From the NCBI GenBank assembly GCA_050304135.1, contig JBNLDC010000008.1, positions 186,001-250,000 on the forward strand: DNA of 64,000 bases, in the 5' to 3' direction. A model generated the notes under the pieces. It was not told the DNA's origin, did no database searches, and saw nothing but the letters and a program-made list of their open reading frames with translations. This document shows positions 36,075 through 45,471 of this stretch, piece by piece. This DNA comes from JAFGNB01 sp050304135 (GTDB lineage: Bacteria; Fibrobacterota; Chitinivibrionia; Chitinivibrionales; Chitinispirillaceae). Every line of letters starts with the position of its first letter. Within the stretch, counting starts at the first letter, position 1. The position numbers and the translations under genes were made by a program.

Positions 36075-37268
36075 ATGGGACCAGCCAGAATAAAACACCT
36101 CTTCACTTCCACTAACCGTGATCTCGGTCTGTTTATTGGAGCGGTCGCCTTTGCCGGATTTGCCGAGAGCATTTACAACGCTGTTTTCAATAATTTTCTC
36201 TCTGATACCTTTGCAATTTCGAGTCTGGACCGGACAATCCTCGAACTGCCACGGGAGTCAGGCGGCCTGCTCGTCATATTCATGTCGGCACTGCTCTTTT
36301 TCCTGCCCAACCGTCGTCTGGCCGTTGCGGCAACACTTTTAGGTTCGCTTGGTCTGGTGCTCATGGCGCTGTTTTCATTCACGTTTCACTGGATGTTCGC
36401 CTGGCTTTTTCTCTTCAGCCTGGGGCAGCATATGTTCATGCCGCTCTACAGCGCGATCGGAATGGAACTCGCAAAGGAGGGCGCTACCGGGAGACGGCTC
36501 GGCCAGCTCAATTCTCTCAGGAATATCGCGATTATCGGAGGAAGCTTTTTCGTCTTCATCGGTTTCAGATACTTTGATCTGACCTTCAAAAAAGCTTTTT
36601 TCATTGCCGCGTTCTGCTACATGGCCGCGGCGGTACTGCTCGGTTCCATGCACCCGGGTACCGCCCATCCGGCGAAACTGCATCTCAAACTGCACAAACG
36701 ATACGGTTTGTACTACTGGCTTTCAATACTCTTCGGTACTCGAAAACAGCTCTTTCTCACGTTTGCTCCATGGGTACTGGTGTCGGTGTTTCATCTGCCG
36801 ACCGCGATGCTCGCGACACTGCTTACTATTGCGGGAATTATCGGTATCCTTTTTCAGCCGTTGCTCGGCTATACGATCGACCGGTTCGGTGAACGGTTTG
36901 TTTTAAGCCTGGAGGCATTTGTGCTGATCTTTGTTTGTGCCGGGTACGGGTTTTCCGGAAAACTCTTTTCAGAGCGAATCTCGCTGATAATTGTCTGCAT
37001 CTGTTTTATCACCGATCAACTGCTCATGTCCGTCAACATGGCACGCTCCACTTACCTTAAAAAAATCGCGAGCCACCCCTCGCATATTACCCCGACGCTT
37101 ACCCTGTCGGTATCACTTGACCATCTTTTCTCGATTTCCATTGCGCTGTTCGGAGGTATCGTCTGGACACGGTGGGGATATCAGACAGTCTTTATTGCGG
37201 GGGCGGGCATTGCGGTGGTCAATCTTGTGACGGCGCGGTTTATACGGATACCTCAACAAACCACATGA
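36075..37268 (+). CDS. Major facilitator superfamily transporter
   Basis: 397 residues with about 12 membrane segments and no signal peptide, the standard MFS length. The first segment is DLGLFIGAVAFAGFAESIYNAVFNNFL. The conserved inter-helix loop between segments 2 and 3 appears as FLPNRRLAVAATLLGSLG, a loose form of the family motif. IDRFGERFVL in the second half is the matching loop. The substrate cannot be judged. It stands alone between a secreted-protein gene and the convergent V-type ATPase operon. Confidence 0.88.
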   Translation: MGPARIKHLFTSTNRDLGLFIGAVAFAGFAESIYNAVFNNFLSDTFAISSLDRTILELPRESGGLLVIFMSALLFFLPNRRLAVAATLLGSLGLVLMALFSFTFHWMFAWLFLFSLGQHMFMPLYSAIGMELAKEGATGRRLGQLNSLRNIAIIGGSFFVFIGFRYFDLTFKKAFFIAAFCYMAAAVLLGSMHPGTAHPAKLHLKLHKRYGLYYWLSILFGTRKQLFLTFAPWVLVSVFHLPTAMLATLLTIAGIIGILFQPLLGYTIDRFGERFVLSLEAFVLIFVCAGYGFSGKLFSERISLIIVCICFITDQLLMSVNMARSTYLKKIASHPSHITPTLTLSVSLDHLFSISIALFGGIVWTRWGYQTVFIAGAGIAVVNLVTARFIRIPQQTT

Positions 37269-37285
37269 ATTGACAATTGAACTTA

Positions 37286-37323
37286 AATAAAAAGTAAGGG
37301 TGGAGATAACGCTCCACCCTTAC
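37286..37323 (-). terminator. Terminator of the V-type ATPase operon
   Basis: GTAAGGGTGGAG (37294-37305) pairs perfectly with CTCCACCCTTAC (37312-37323), a 12-bp stem with a 6-base loop. On the minus strand it is followed by TTTTTATTT, 25 bases after the last ATPase gene. Confidence 0.9.
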
Positions 37324-37348
37324 TCTGCATATGATGTATATCGTATGA

Positions 37349-37807
37349 TTACGCCTTGAGCAAACCCTGCATCAGAATCGCCGCAACGAGTGAGAGTATC
37401 GCATAGAATTCCGGGAACGCTCCGAGGATGATCGTCTGACCACCGAGAGCACTGTGACCGCCGCCGATTGCAGCGATACCGCTTGCACATATTTTCCCCT
37501 GATTGATCGCAGAAACTAAACAGGCGACACCCATCGCAATGCCTGCACCGAGCACCACGGCACCCTGAAACACGGTAAACTGGGAGGTTATAACGCCGTT
37601 ATACATAATGAAGCCGACAAAACCATACAGGCCCTGTGTTGCCGGCATCGTAAACGGCACGAAAGCGGCGCCAAAGCAGCTGGGGTTTTTCTTGAGGGCG
37701 CCAACGAGACTTTGACCGGTAATCGCCAACCCTATCGCGGATCCGGCTCCACTGAGACCAACCATACAGCCCAGACCGATCATGGCGATAATGTACCCGA
37801 CTTCCAT
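37349..37807 (-). CDS. atpK: V/A-type ATP synthase subunit K (c-ring proteolipid)
   Basis: 152 residues, two fused hairpins giving four membrane helices, as in V-type K subunits. It forms the rotor ring that carries the coupling ion. The ion-site residues known from Enterococcus hirae NtpK are all present at matching spacing: Thr57-Gln58 in MPATQGLYGF, Gln103 in INQGK and Glu133 in FPEFYA. This favours Na+ over H+ as coupling ion (inference). A strong AGGAGG precedes the ATG. It is last in the operon, after subunit I, and is followed by the terminator. Confidence 0.95.
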   Translation of the reverse strand: MEVGYIIAMIGLGCMVGLSGAGSAIGLAITGQSLVGALKKNPSCFGAAFVPFTMPATQGLYGFVGFIMYNGVITSQFTVFQGAVVLGAGIAMGVACLVSAINQGKICASGIAAIGGGHSALGGQTIILGAFPEFYAILSLVAAILMQGLLKA

Positions 37808-37830
37808 AGGATTCCTCCTGTTGCTATGAG

Positions 37831-39744
37831 TTAATTGTTTTCTGTTACATTTTCAGTAAACGGTGAGTAAGCTCTTCCCCCACCGGTAAAATCAAGAAAT
37901 TTGTAGAATTCAACAAAAATGAGACGAACCGAATGCACATAGGCACCCAGTGCCGAAAGAAAGAAATTCAGAGAATGTCCGGCAATCATTATCAGAATGG
38001 TAAAGACGATAAGCGGCGACGCCAGCACTACTTCTCCCTGATCATTTTTAAGCAGCATCAGCGCAATCTCGTTGAACGCGTTCCCTAAAAGTCCTCCGGC
38101 AAGCCCCAGAGCAAAGAGACGCAGGTACGACAATCCACTGCTCACAATGTCACTCGCGAAATTATACATTGCATAGAGCGCCATCAGCGGGCGCCAGAAA
38201 ATCTTGATCTGCGGGGAGTTGAGAAAAATAAACGGCACCAGCCCGACCAGAAGCAGCGTTTTCATCACACCGTTAGAGACACCGGCGATCGCTGTCCCGA
38301 GTTGCAGCCCATTGATCTCATAGATACCCATATTAAGGAAATTGGCTTTACATAAAAAGATAAATGCTACCAGCGACAGCGGCACATAACAGAGGGGCTG
38401 CACCGCGTAGATCGGGCCCTTGTTTTTGAATTTATTATAGACCTGCATAACCATGCCGAGCAGCATCTGGACAAATCCGAGATACACCGCAAAGGTGATA
38501 GCCGGAAATTCCATCTTTCCACCAACCACTTTCGGCCCGAGAAACGGTATCACACCACCGTTGCCCGCAAGGCCATGTACCCCTTCGAGGTTGAAGATAC
38601 TCGCCCCGAAAAAACTGTTGAGCAGAAAACCGTTGACAATGGTCATCCCCGCCAGAAAATTGACCAGAATGAATATACCCCTGAAGTTTTTTGGTCCCTT
38701 TACAAGAAAAACAAGACCAAGTGCCAGAAGCATAAGTCCATACCCGACGTCGCCCAGGCACATCCCGTAAAAAAACATGAAGAAAGGCGTAAAAAACGGG
38801 GTGGGATCAAGTTCAAAATAATCGGGAAGTGAAAACATTTTTGTTATCGGTTCAAACAGTTTGGTAAACATACTGTTCCTGAGTTTAACCGGCGGCAGTT
38901 CCTCATCGTTCGGTTCGCGGATTTCAAACCAGGCGGTTCTGGTTGCCAGAAGATCCGCCACCTTTTTCTCCCTGTTGGCCGGAAACCATCCGGTTAACAG
39001 GAGAACGGCACCTTCCGCGGCACTCTCCAGATTAAGCCGGGCCGATTCAAACGCCTCCTCCCGGGAAAGCTCAGCAATCGCCTTCTCCAATACCGTTCTA
39101 TGTGACGCCAGCGCCATCATCGCGCGGTTTGCATCGGCCATCTCTTTTTCAAGCGCACCGATCTCGTTGGTGCAGGCTTTAAGAGAACGCGGCGGAAGCG
39201 ATATCTCTTCGGTCTCAATAGTCGAGGGTTCACCCCGGTCAACAACAACAAATTTCACCGAAGAACCCGCTTCAATTACCCTGTGCGGGATATCGGAAAG
39301 GTTGAGCTGATCAAATTTTTTTGCGGGTGTTTCAAAAAAACGCACCATTACCGATGCCTGCTGCAATTTACCTATGAGGTCCGGTTCGAAATCCCCCCAT
39401 GGTGTAAGCGTTGCGATATCTTTCTGTAAGGCAGTTATTTTCTGCGCCGCGGCATCTCGCTGCAGATCAAGTTTTTCGTACGAGGTAATCACGTCCTCCG
39501 CACTCAGTGTTCCCGGAGGAGTTACAGACGTTTCTGCATCGGCGGCGGTCGCAAACGCTGTAAGTGCATCGGCAACGCTGCGGTACCGTTTGATTGTTGC
39601 CGAAGTCTGCTCAAGTGTCTGCGAACGGCGTTCGCCCTCTCCCTCTTCAATATGCACCACCCCGATACCCGCCAGATCCTTCAGAAACGGTTCACGGTCG
39701 ACGGCCGGTAGCAGCACATGCAGTTTTTTCATTGGTACGACCAT
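37831..39744 (-). CDS. atpI: V/A-type ATP synthase subunit I (stator, a-like)
   Basis: 637 residues, typical length. The N-terminal half (1-330) is soluble with coiled-coil stretches (LQRDAAAQKITALQKDIATL, IGALEKEMADANRAMMAL) and forms the peripheral-stalk collar. The C-terminal half has 7-8 membrane helices (GMCLGDVGYGLMLLALGLV, SYLRLFALGLAGGLLG) and carries the essential Arg in SYLRLFALGLAG. It conducts ions past the K ring. The ATG overlaps the subunit D stop (TAATG). Its stop is 23 bases before the K start. Confidence 0.95.
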   Translation of the reverse strand: MVVPMKKLHVLLPAVDREPFLKDLAGIGVVHIEEGEGERRSQTLEQTSATIKRYRSVADALTAFATAADAETSVTPPGTLSAEDVITSYEKLDLQRDAAAQKITALQKDIATLTPWGDFEPDLIGKLQQASVMVRFFETPAKKFDQLNLSDIPHRVIEAGSSVKFVVVDRGEPSTIETEEISLPPRSLKACTNEIGALEKEMADANRAMMALASHRTVLEKAIAELSREEAFESARLNLESAAEGAVLLLTGWFPANREKKVADLLATRTAWFEIREPNDEELPPVKLRNSMFTKLFEPITKMFSLPDYFELDPTPFFTPFFMFFYGMCLGDVGYGLMLLALGLVFLVKGPKNFRGIFILVNFLAGMTIVNGFLLNSFFGASIFNLEGVHGLAGNGGVIPFLGPKVVGGKMEFPAITFAVYLGFVQMLLGMVMQVYNKFKNKGPIYAVQPLCYVPLSLVAFIFLCKANFLNMGIYEINGLQLGTAIAGVSNGVMKTLLLVGLVPFIFLNSPQIKIFWRPLMALYAMYNFASDIVSSGLSYLRLFALGLAGGLLGNAFNEIALMLLKNDQGEVVLASPLIVFTILIMIAGHSLNFFLSALGAYVHSVRLIFVEFYKFLDFTGGGRAYSPFTENVTENN

Positions 39745-40340
39745 TATGCAGCCTCCGCGGCAATTTTCGCCTTAAGAATCTTCTGGGACGATTTGGAGAG
39801 ATTATCCTCGTCTTCCATGAATCGTTTGATTTTCTGAATTGCTTCCCGATATTCCGGAATCTGAACTTTTTCGTACAGATTCACTTTTTGTGTGGTTTTC
39901 TTTCGGGCATACTCGAGAATTTCCACTTTCTTCTTCGCAAGCTCCGCTTCGATCATAAGCCGTGCGACCTTTTTGAGCGATTCGATTCCCTCGGGAAGCC
40001 AGGCAGGTTGCAGCACAGCGCTATATCTTTCAACGGTAAAGAACACCTCCTGCAGTATCGGAGTCTTGACACCGGCTATTTTTTTCACGTCAACCTGGAC
40101 ACGTTTTACGGTAACAAGGTTTGCAGGGAGTTCACTCCAGAACCGACAGATTCCGTTCTGTGCCGCATGTGCCTCTGTTAACTGCTGCTCAACCGTCGCG
40201 ACCGATTCGCGGGCTTTTTTCACCTCAACACGCAGGGCCGCCTCTTTCGCCATCAGCGTTGGAAGCGCATTCTCCCGGACCTTAAGCCCTTTCCCCAGCA
40301 GCTGCAGAAAGGTTTTATTGTACTGAAACTTTATTGCCAT
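39744..40340 (-). CDS. atpD: V/A-type ATP synthase subunit D (central stalk)
   Basis: 198 residues, mostly long helices, as expected for the D subunit that turns inside the A3B3 head. It begins IKFQYNKTFLQLLGKGLKV and has the typical LKVRENALPTLMAKEAALR helix. The second helix region (LTEAHAAQNG to the C-terminus) ends with SQKILKAKIAAEAA. The start follows GGAG by 8 bases. It lies 49 bases after subunit B and overlaps subunit I. It couples ATP hydrolysis or synthesis to ring rotation. No F subunit gene, its usual partner, is present in the operon. Confidence 0.93.
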   Translation of the reverse strand: MAIKFQYNKTFLQLLGKGLKVRENALPTLMAKEAALRVEVKKARESVATVEQQLTEAHAAQNGICRFWSELPANLVTVKRVQVDVKKIAGVKTPILQEVFFTVERYSAVLQPAWLPEGIESLKKVARLMIEAELAKKKVEILEYARKKTTQKVNLYEKVQIPEYREAIQKIKRFMEDEDNLSKSSQKILKAKIAAEAA

Positions 40341-40389
40341 TGCCGTACTCCGACGGAATCGGACGATTCACCGTTGCGTTATTACCGCC

Positions 40390-41718
40390 TCAGCTCGCTG
40401 AACCGACCCAGTATTTGTCCATGAACTCCTGTTTGATACCCACTTCGTCTTTACTGAAATATTTTCCGAGAAGCTGCCACCCGGTATCGAGCATCTTGTC
40501 AATTTCTATATTGATGTCGATTGCCAGCAACTCCCGTGAGTACTCCTTCGCGAAATCAAGCGTACGACGATCATACTCAGTAAGATCGAATCCGTTGTCG
40601 AGCTTGGTTCTGGCGTTCGCCGCATCGGCGTACAGTCGCACTGCGGTATTCATCACCTGCGGATGATCCTTTCTCGTTTTCTTTCCAATCACGAGTTGCT
40701 TGAGCCGTGAAAGGCTGCGGAACGGATCGATAATGACTTTCGCGATATCGGTATCACGACGAAGATAGAGTTGCCCTTCAGTGATATACCCTGTATTATC
40801 AGGAATGGCATGGGTAATATCACCACCCGAAAGAGTCGTCACCGCGATGATCGTAATTGACCCGCCGTCAGGGAACTGTGCCGCTTTCTCGTAAATTTTC
40901 GCAAGATCACTGTAAAGTGATCCCGGCATACTGTCCTTCGAGGGAATCTGGTCCATACGGTTCGACACGATCGAGAGCGCATCGGCAAAAAGGGTCATGT
41001 CGGTGAGCAGACAGAGCACCTTCGCCTTATGGTGCGTCGCAAAATATTCCGATGCGGTAAGCGCCATGTCCGGAACCAGCAGGCGTTCCACCGGCGGGTT
41101 GTCGGTCGTGTTGATAAAGGCAATTATGCGGTCGAGCGCACCGGCGTTATCGAACAGTGTCTTATAGTAAAGGTAGTCGTCGTTACTCATTCCCATACCG
41201 CCGAGTACGATAACATCAGCCTGCGCACGAAGCGCCACCGTTGCCATAACCTGGTTGAACGGCTGATCGGGGTCAGCAAAAAACGGAATTTTCTGACCGG
41301 TCACCAGGGTGTTATTGAGATCGATACCGGCAATACCGGTGGCAATGAGTTCTGATGGCTGTTTACGCTGTACCGGATTGACCGATGGTCCGCCGATCTC
41401 CACCTCTTCACCTTCCACCTGCGGCCCGCCGTCAATCGGTTCACCGTAGGCATTGAAGAAGCGCCCTTTAAGTTCATTTCCCACCTTGAGTGTTGGCGGT
41501 TTTCCGAGAAACACCACCTCGGCATCAGTGGCAATTCCCTGTGTTCCGGGGAAGATCTGCAGGGTAATTTTTCTTCCGTCGATTTTCACCACCTGAGCGG
41601 GACGTCCGTCAACAGTCGCCATCTCCTCGTTCGAAACCCCGTCGGCTTCAATCATGCAGGTTGCCTTGGTGATGTTTTCGATATGGGTATAAATTTTCTG
41701 AAATGCTTTCGTTTTCAT
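40390..41718 (-). CDS. atpB: V/A-type ATP synthase subunit B (non-catalytic)
   Basis: 442 residues from the ATG at 41718; the frame extends 26 codons into the A gene. It begins KTKAFQKIYTHIENITKATC and contains the non-catalytic nucleotide-binding core without a Walker A loop, with GTRGxxx-like segment replaced by KIPFFADPDQPFNQ. Diagnostic B-subunit pieces are IATGIAGIDLNNTLVTGQKI, MGMSNDDYLYYK and DHPQVMNTAVRLYADA. It alternates with subunit A in the hexameric head. It starts 13 bases after the A stop. Slightly shorter than the usual 460 residues but complete. Confidence 0.95.
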   Translation of the reverse strand: MKTKAFQKIYTHIENITKATCMIEADGVSNEEMATVDGRPAQVVKIDGRKITLQIFPGTQGIATDAEVVFLGKPPTLKVGNELKGRFFNAYGEPIDGGPQVEGEEVEIGGPSVNPVQRKQPSELIATGIAGIDLNNTLVTGQKIPFFADPDQPFNQVMATVALRAQADVIVLGGMGMSNDDYLYYKTLFDNAGALDRIIAFINTTDNPPVERLLVPDMALTASEYFATHHKAKVLCLLTDMTLFADALSIVSNRMDQIPSKDSMPGSLYSDLAKIYEKAAQFPDGGSITIIAVTTLSGGDITHAIPDNTGYITEGQLYLRRDTDIAKVIIDPFRSLSRLKQLVIGKKTRKDHPQVMNTAVRLYADAANARTKLDNGFDLTEYDRRTLDFAKEYSRELLAIDINIEIDKMLDTGWQLLGKYFSKDEVGIKQEFMDKYWVGSAS

Positions 41719-41731
41719 CCTTGTGTTCCCT

Positions 41732-43519
41732 TCAGTTTGCCGCTGCGGTCTGAGGTTCATGTTCCGCGATGACCCGTTCGGAGAGCAGTGCGTCAATCTC
41801 TTTCTCGAGCGCCTTGAAGTCGTCCGATTCGTATTCTTTATAGTTCATCTGTTTGAACAGGTTGATCATTTTCTTGAAGTAGGCGCCGATCTCCTCAAAG
41901 TGCTCGAAGGAGAACTGGTGGCCGCAGATGACAAGCAGTTTATTGACAATATACTGCTGCCGGTTGAGCGGTGTCGACGAGTCGACTTTATCAAACGCAT
42001 CCTGCTGAAGGATAACAAAATCGATCAGTTCCGATTTGTTGAAGGTAATGTGATATTCAAGCGGAACGCCATCGTCACCCAGAATGTTGATCTGGTCGTT
42101 CGCCTCTTTACCTCGAAGCAGCATATCTTTCATCTGCATTACCTTGTCGGCCCACCCGGGTTCAATGGTTTTATCCAGATACTCTGTAACCTCAGGATAT
42201 TCAAGATATTTCGAGTAACTGTCGATCGGATCAACCGCCGGATACCGTTTGGAATCAGCCCGGTTCTGCGACAGAGCGTAAAAGCAACGCGCCGCTTTTT
42301 TGGTCGATTCGGTCACCGGTTCCTTGAGGTTTCCACCTGCGGGACTGACCGTTCCGATGAAGGTGATTGAACCGGTCTGACCATTGCTGAGGTTGACGAA
42401 TCCGGCACGGGAGTAAAAGTTCGCCACAATCGCACTGAGATCCATGGGGAACGCATCGGGACCTGGCAGCTCTTCCATACGGTTCGACATCTCACGGAGT
42501 GCCTGCGCCCAGCGAGAAGTGGAATCAGCAAGCAGTAAAACCTTGAGACCCATTGAACGGTAGTATTCGGCGATTGTCATTCCGGTGTAGACGCTCGCCT
42601 CGCGGGCCGCCACCGGCATGTTCGAGGTGTTACAGATGATGATCGTCCGCTCCATGAGTTTACGCCCGGTACGGGGATCATCAAGTTCCGGAAATTCCGT
42701 GAAGATTTCAACCACTTCGTTTGCACGTTCACCGCAGGCCACCACGATAATAAGATCAGACTCCGCATATTTCGACAACGCATGCTGGAGCACGGTCTTT
42801 CCGCATCCGAACGGTCCGGGAATAAATCCTGTTCCCCCTTCAACAATCGGATTGAGGGTATCGATGGTCCGTTGTCCGGTTTCGAGGATTTTAAAGGGGC
42901 GCGGTTTGTTTTTATACGCTTTCACCTCAACCTTCACCGGCCATTTCATGGTCATGGTGATTTCCCGATCAGTACCGTCGGCATCGGTCACCACCGCGAT
43001 GGTGTCATCAACCGTAAAGTCACCCTCGGTAACAATCGATTTTACTGTTCCACTGCCGTTGTAATTGAACGGCATCATTATCTTGTGGTCGATCCACCCC
43101 TCTTTGACCTTCCCGATCCAGTCACCGGCGGCCACCGTGTCACCCACCTTTACGAGTGGTATCAGGTGCCATCTGGTATCGCTGTCGAGTGCCGGCGTGT
43201 ATTCTCCCCGTTTGAGGAATACACCGTCCATTTTATTGAGATCATTCTGCAGACCATCATAATTTTTCGACAACATGCCGGGGCCGAGTGTCACCTCGAG
43301 CAGATGACCGGTAAATTCCGCCTCGCACCCTACGTAAAGGCCGCGGGTACTTTCGAACACCTGTACATATGCGTTTTTGCCGGTTATCTTGATAACCTCG
43401 GCCATCAGCTTTGTTCCGCTCAGATCGATGTAACAGATCTCATTCTGAGCAACCGGTCCATCAACCTCAATGGTGACCAGGTTCGAGACAATGCCGACCA
43501 CTTTACCCTTGGTGCTCAT
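41732..43519 (-). CDS. atpA: V/A-type ATP synthase subunit A (catalytic)
   Basis: 595 residues. It carries the catalytic Walker A loop GPFGCGKTVLQH (about 238-249) and the SNMPVAAREASVYTG segment of catalytic A subunits. The V-type insertion before the nucleotide domain is present (about 110-190, VKVGDTVAAGDWIGKVKEGW). FPMDLSAIVANFYSRAG and LSQNRADSKRYPAVD are family signatures. A strong GGAGGAA lies 4 bases before the ATG. It follows the DUF2764 gene by 48 bases. It hydrolyses or makes ATP in the head of the complex. Confidence 0.97.
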   Translation of the reverse strand: MSTKGKVVGIVSNLVTIEVDGPVAQNEICYIDLSGTKLMAEVIKITGKNAYVQVFESTRGLYVGCEAEFTGHLLEVTLGPGMLSKNYDGLQNDLNKMDGVFLKRGEYTPALDSDTRWHLIPLVKVGDTVAAGDWIGKVKEGWIDHKIMMPFNYNGSGTVKSIVTEGDFTVDDTIAVVTDADGTDREITMTMKWPVKVEVKAYKNKPRPFKILETGQRTIDTLNPIVEGGTGFIPGPFGCGKTVLQHALSKYAESDLIIVVACGERANEVVEIFTEFPELDDPRTGRKLMERTIIICNTSNMPVAAREASVYTGMTIAEYYRSMGLKVLLLADSTSRWAQALREMSNRMEELPGPDAFPMDLSAIVANFYSRAGFVNLSNGQTGSITFIGTVSPAGGNLKEPVTESTKKAARCFYALSQNRADSKRYPAVDPIDSYSKYLEYPEVTEYLDKTIEPGWADKVMQMKDMLLRGKEANDQINILGDDGVPLEYHITFNKSELIDFVILQQDAFDKVDSSTPLNRQQYIVNKLLVICGHQFSFEHFEEIGAYFKKMINLFKQMNYKEYESDDFKALEKEIDALLSERVIAEHEPQTAAAN

Positions 43520-43567
43520 TGTATTCCTCCAAAATGTATACAGTGTATCTGATTCATATTTTCCTGT

Positions 43568-44416
43568 TTAAAAATTAACCGGTACTGAATACGATGAGGT
43601 AATCTCATCAAGAAGCCGTTCCAGTTTTTCTCTGCCGGTCTCCGGATCAAGCGCCATCCACCGTTCAACAATGGTGAGTTTTATAAAAAAGGCGAAAACC
43701 GTCTCCGCCCGGAAATGCGACGCAATCGTCATCTCGTCAAGGATGTCCCACCGGAGGGTATCGATTCCTTTCTCGAACTCCGCTATCGAACCGCGCGAAA
43801 GTGCAAAAAGACGATCCGACCACGGCACCATTGCCGTAAGGCCGAAATCAGGAGCATTCGATCGCAGCAGCGCCTCGGCAACTTCGTCGCGACCAACAAT
43901 AACAGCTGCCACCGGTTTCTCTCGTTCAGTCGCCAGTTCCTCCAGGTGATCAAGCTCTTTCCTGCAGTTGATCCCCGCTACAATATTGCGCACCTGCAAA
44001 TCAAACGAGAACCACTCTCTGATAAACCCGTTGTCCTCCTGCGCCATCGCATCGTAAAAAAGCCATGCGAGCTGGTCGGCCGGAGTGAGCCCGGGTGCAG
44101 GTGAACGGTTTTCGTGGTGCGCCTCGAGAAAACGCTGCATGTACTGCGGAAGTTCATCGGGAAATTTGAGCCCCTGCGATAGTGTCTCTTCGCTGAGGGA
44201 ACCGCGGGTGTCGAACGGACTGTCAGTTTTAAGAAGCAGTGAGAGCAGATTGCTGCTGTCAAAAGGTGCCCTGAGCAGGTTCAAGAGCCGCAGATCACTC
44301 TCGGAAAGCTGTTCTTCGGCCTCCAATAGAAAGTCACGGCAGGAGAAGGTCTGTTTACCCTCATCGAGCAAAATTTCAGGTAATCCGGCAACTAGATAGT
44401 AGTAATTACTGGTCAT
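43568..44416 (-). CDS. DUF2764 protein of the V-type ATPase operon (likely C-subunit equivalent)
   Basis: 282 residues starting YYYLVAGLPEILLDEGK, the hallmark of the DUF2764 family found in V-type ATPase operons of spirochaetes, Bacteroidetes and Chlamydiae. The protein is soluble and largely helical (LIDE-type helices through VERWMALDPETG). It sits exactly where subunit C is found in other operons, between E and A. No canonical C gene is present, so it probably links the rotor shaft to the K ring (inference from position). The start is 5 bases after the subunit E stop. Confidence 0.88.
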   Translation of the reverse strand: MTSNYYYLVAGLPEILLDEGKQTFSCRDFLLEAEEQLSESDLRLLNLLRAPFDSSNLLSLLLKTDSPFDTRGSLSEETLSQGLKFPDELPQYMQRFLEAHHENRSPAPGLTPADQLAWLFYDAMAQEDNGFIREWFSFDLQVRNIVAGINCRKELDHLEELATEREKPVAAVIVGRDEVAEALLRSNAPDFGLTAMVPWSDRLFALSRGSIAEFEKGIDTLRWDILDEMTIASHFRAETVFAFFIKLTIVERWMALDPETGREKLERLLDEITSSYSVPVNF

Positions 44417-44421
44417 GAGGC

Positions 44422-45033
44422 TTACTCACCGAACAACCAGGTCCGTGTTTTCGGCCGGAGATACTCTTTGAAGAACTCCGCGAAATCCTCATCTGAAAGA
44501 CTGATTTTAAATGTGCCGTCCTGCGGTCCGATCCGAAAACCCGCCTTGAGTGATTTTGAGAAAGAGAGCGAAAGGCCTTTTTTCAGCAGATCGGAACCCC
44601 CCTTTTCAAATGCTTTCTTCAATTCATCCTGTTTCTGTACCGGAAGGAGCACCTCAAGGCGAGGAGTCTCATTCCCCATTTTCCAGTTCTGCACCACCAG
44701 GGCGACAAATTCCTTGATCGTGGCAGGATCGGAAAGAGTCCTGGTCATGCTCTCATCAACCACCCCCGCGGTTACGAGGTCAAGTAATTGCTGTTTGATG
44801 GCTGAAAGAGCCTGGGTACCGCTGAGCCGGATCTCGGCCTCGGTGTTGCGTTTGAGTTCCGCTGCCTGCTGGCGTGCTTCGGCGATGATTTTTTCCGCCT
44901 GCACTTTAGCATCAGCAAGGATTCCGCCGGACTTTTCCTGTGCATCGGCAATAATCTTTTTTGCCTGCGACTCACCCTTCTCAACACCTTCCTGATAAAT
45001 CTTTGCAGTCAGTTCCTGGATTTTCTGTTCCAT
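44422..45033 (-). CDS. atpE: V/A-type ATP synthase subunit E (peripheral stalk)
   Basis: 203 residues from the ATG at 45033, preceded by AGGGG; the frame extends 29 codons upstream without conserved content. Residues 1-90 form the long Ala/Glu/Lys coiled coil (KIYQEGVEKGESQAKKIIAD, EKIIAEARQQAAELKR) typical of the stalk. The C-terminal 110 residues form the globular domain contacting the head. It is first in the operon. No separate G/H subunit is visible; in this operon type E is thought to pair with another small stalk protein, which must lie elsewhere or be missing. Confidence 0.9.
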   Translation of the reverse strand: MEQKIQELTAKIYQEGVEKGESQAKKIIADAQEKSGGILADAKVQAEKIIAEARQQAAELKRNTEAEIRLSGTQALSAIKQQLLDLVTAGVVDESMTRTLSDPATIKEFVALVVQNWKMGNETPRLEVLLPVQKQDELKKAFEKGGSDLLKKGLSLSFSKSLKAGFRIGPQDGTFKISLSDEDFAEFFKEYLRPKTRTWLFGE

Positions 45034-45471
45034 CGGTATTCCCCTGAATGGATGTATAATACAATTGATTGAGTTTCCGGAAAAAGTATCCTTTGTTAAC
45101 AAGGATACCGGGACATTCACTATCTGAGGTCAAACCATGTTGTTACGGTGTGTGCAATGGTTTTTCAATATACTTCCGTTGCAATCCCGATGCAATCGGG
45201 ACGTACCCGCGAAAAGGTGATATATTTCTGCAATAGTACTATTATTCTGAAATGTGTGCAACTAATTATAAAAATGTCTAAAGTACATGACTCAGGTGAA
45301 TTCTTCGGCACCTGAAAACAAGTACAGGAATCCTTGATTACTCTGCATCCGCATCGGCGAAACAACATGTATCGACCCATCCATTGTTGCCCACTCTGTG
45401 ATACTTTTCACTCAACCGGCAATTATTTTATGTTTACTGCAAATAAACGGATCTTTTAACCGGAGTCTTGC
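45034..45471. other. Divergent leader between ATPase operon and murG
   Basis: 438 bases holding both leaders. TCCCGAT-GCA-ATCGGGA at 45185-45201 is a perfect 7-bp hairpin of the same short-loop kind as those at 15.0 kb. No gene or clear promoter pair was recognised. Confidence 0.5.
45185..45201. repeat. Short intergenic hairpin
   Basis: TCCCGAT and ATCGGGA flank a 3-base GCA loop, perfect over 7 bp. Stem length and 3-base loop resemble the hairpins at 15021 and 15072. Confidence 0.45.
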
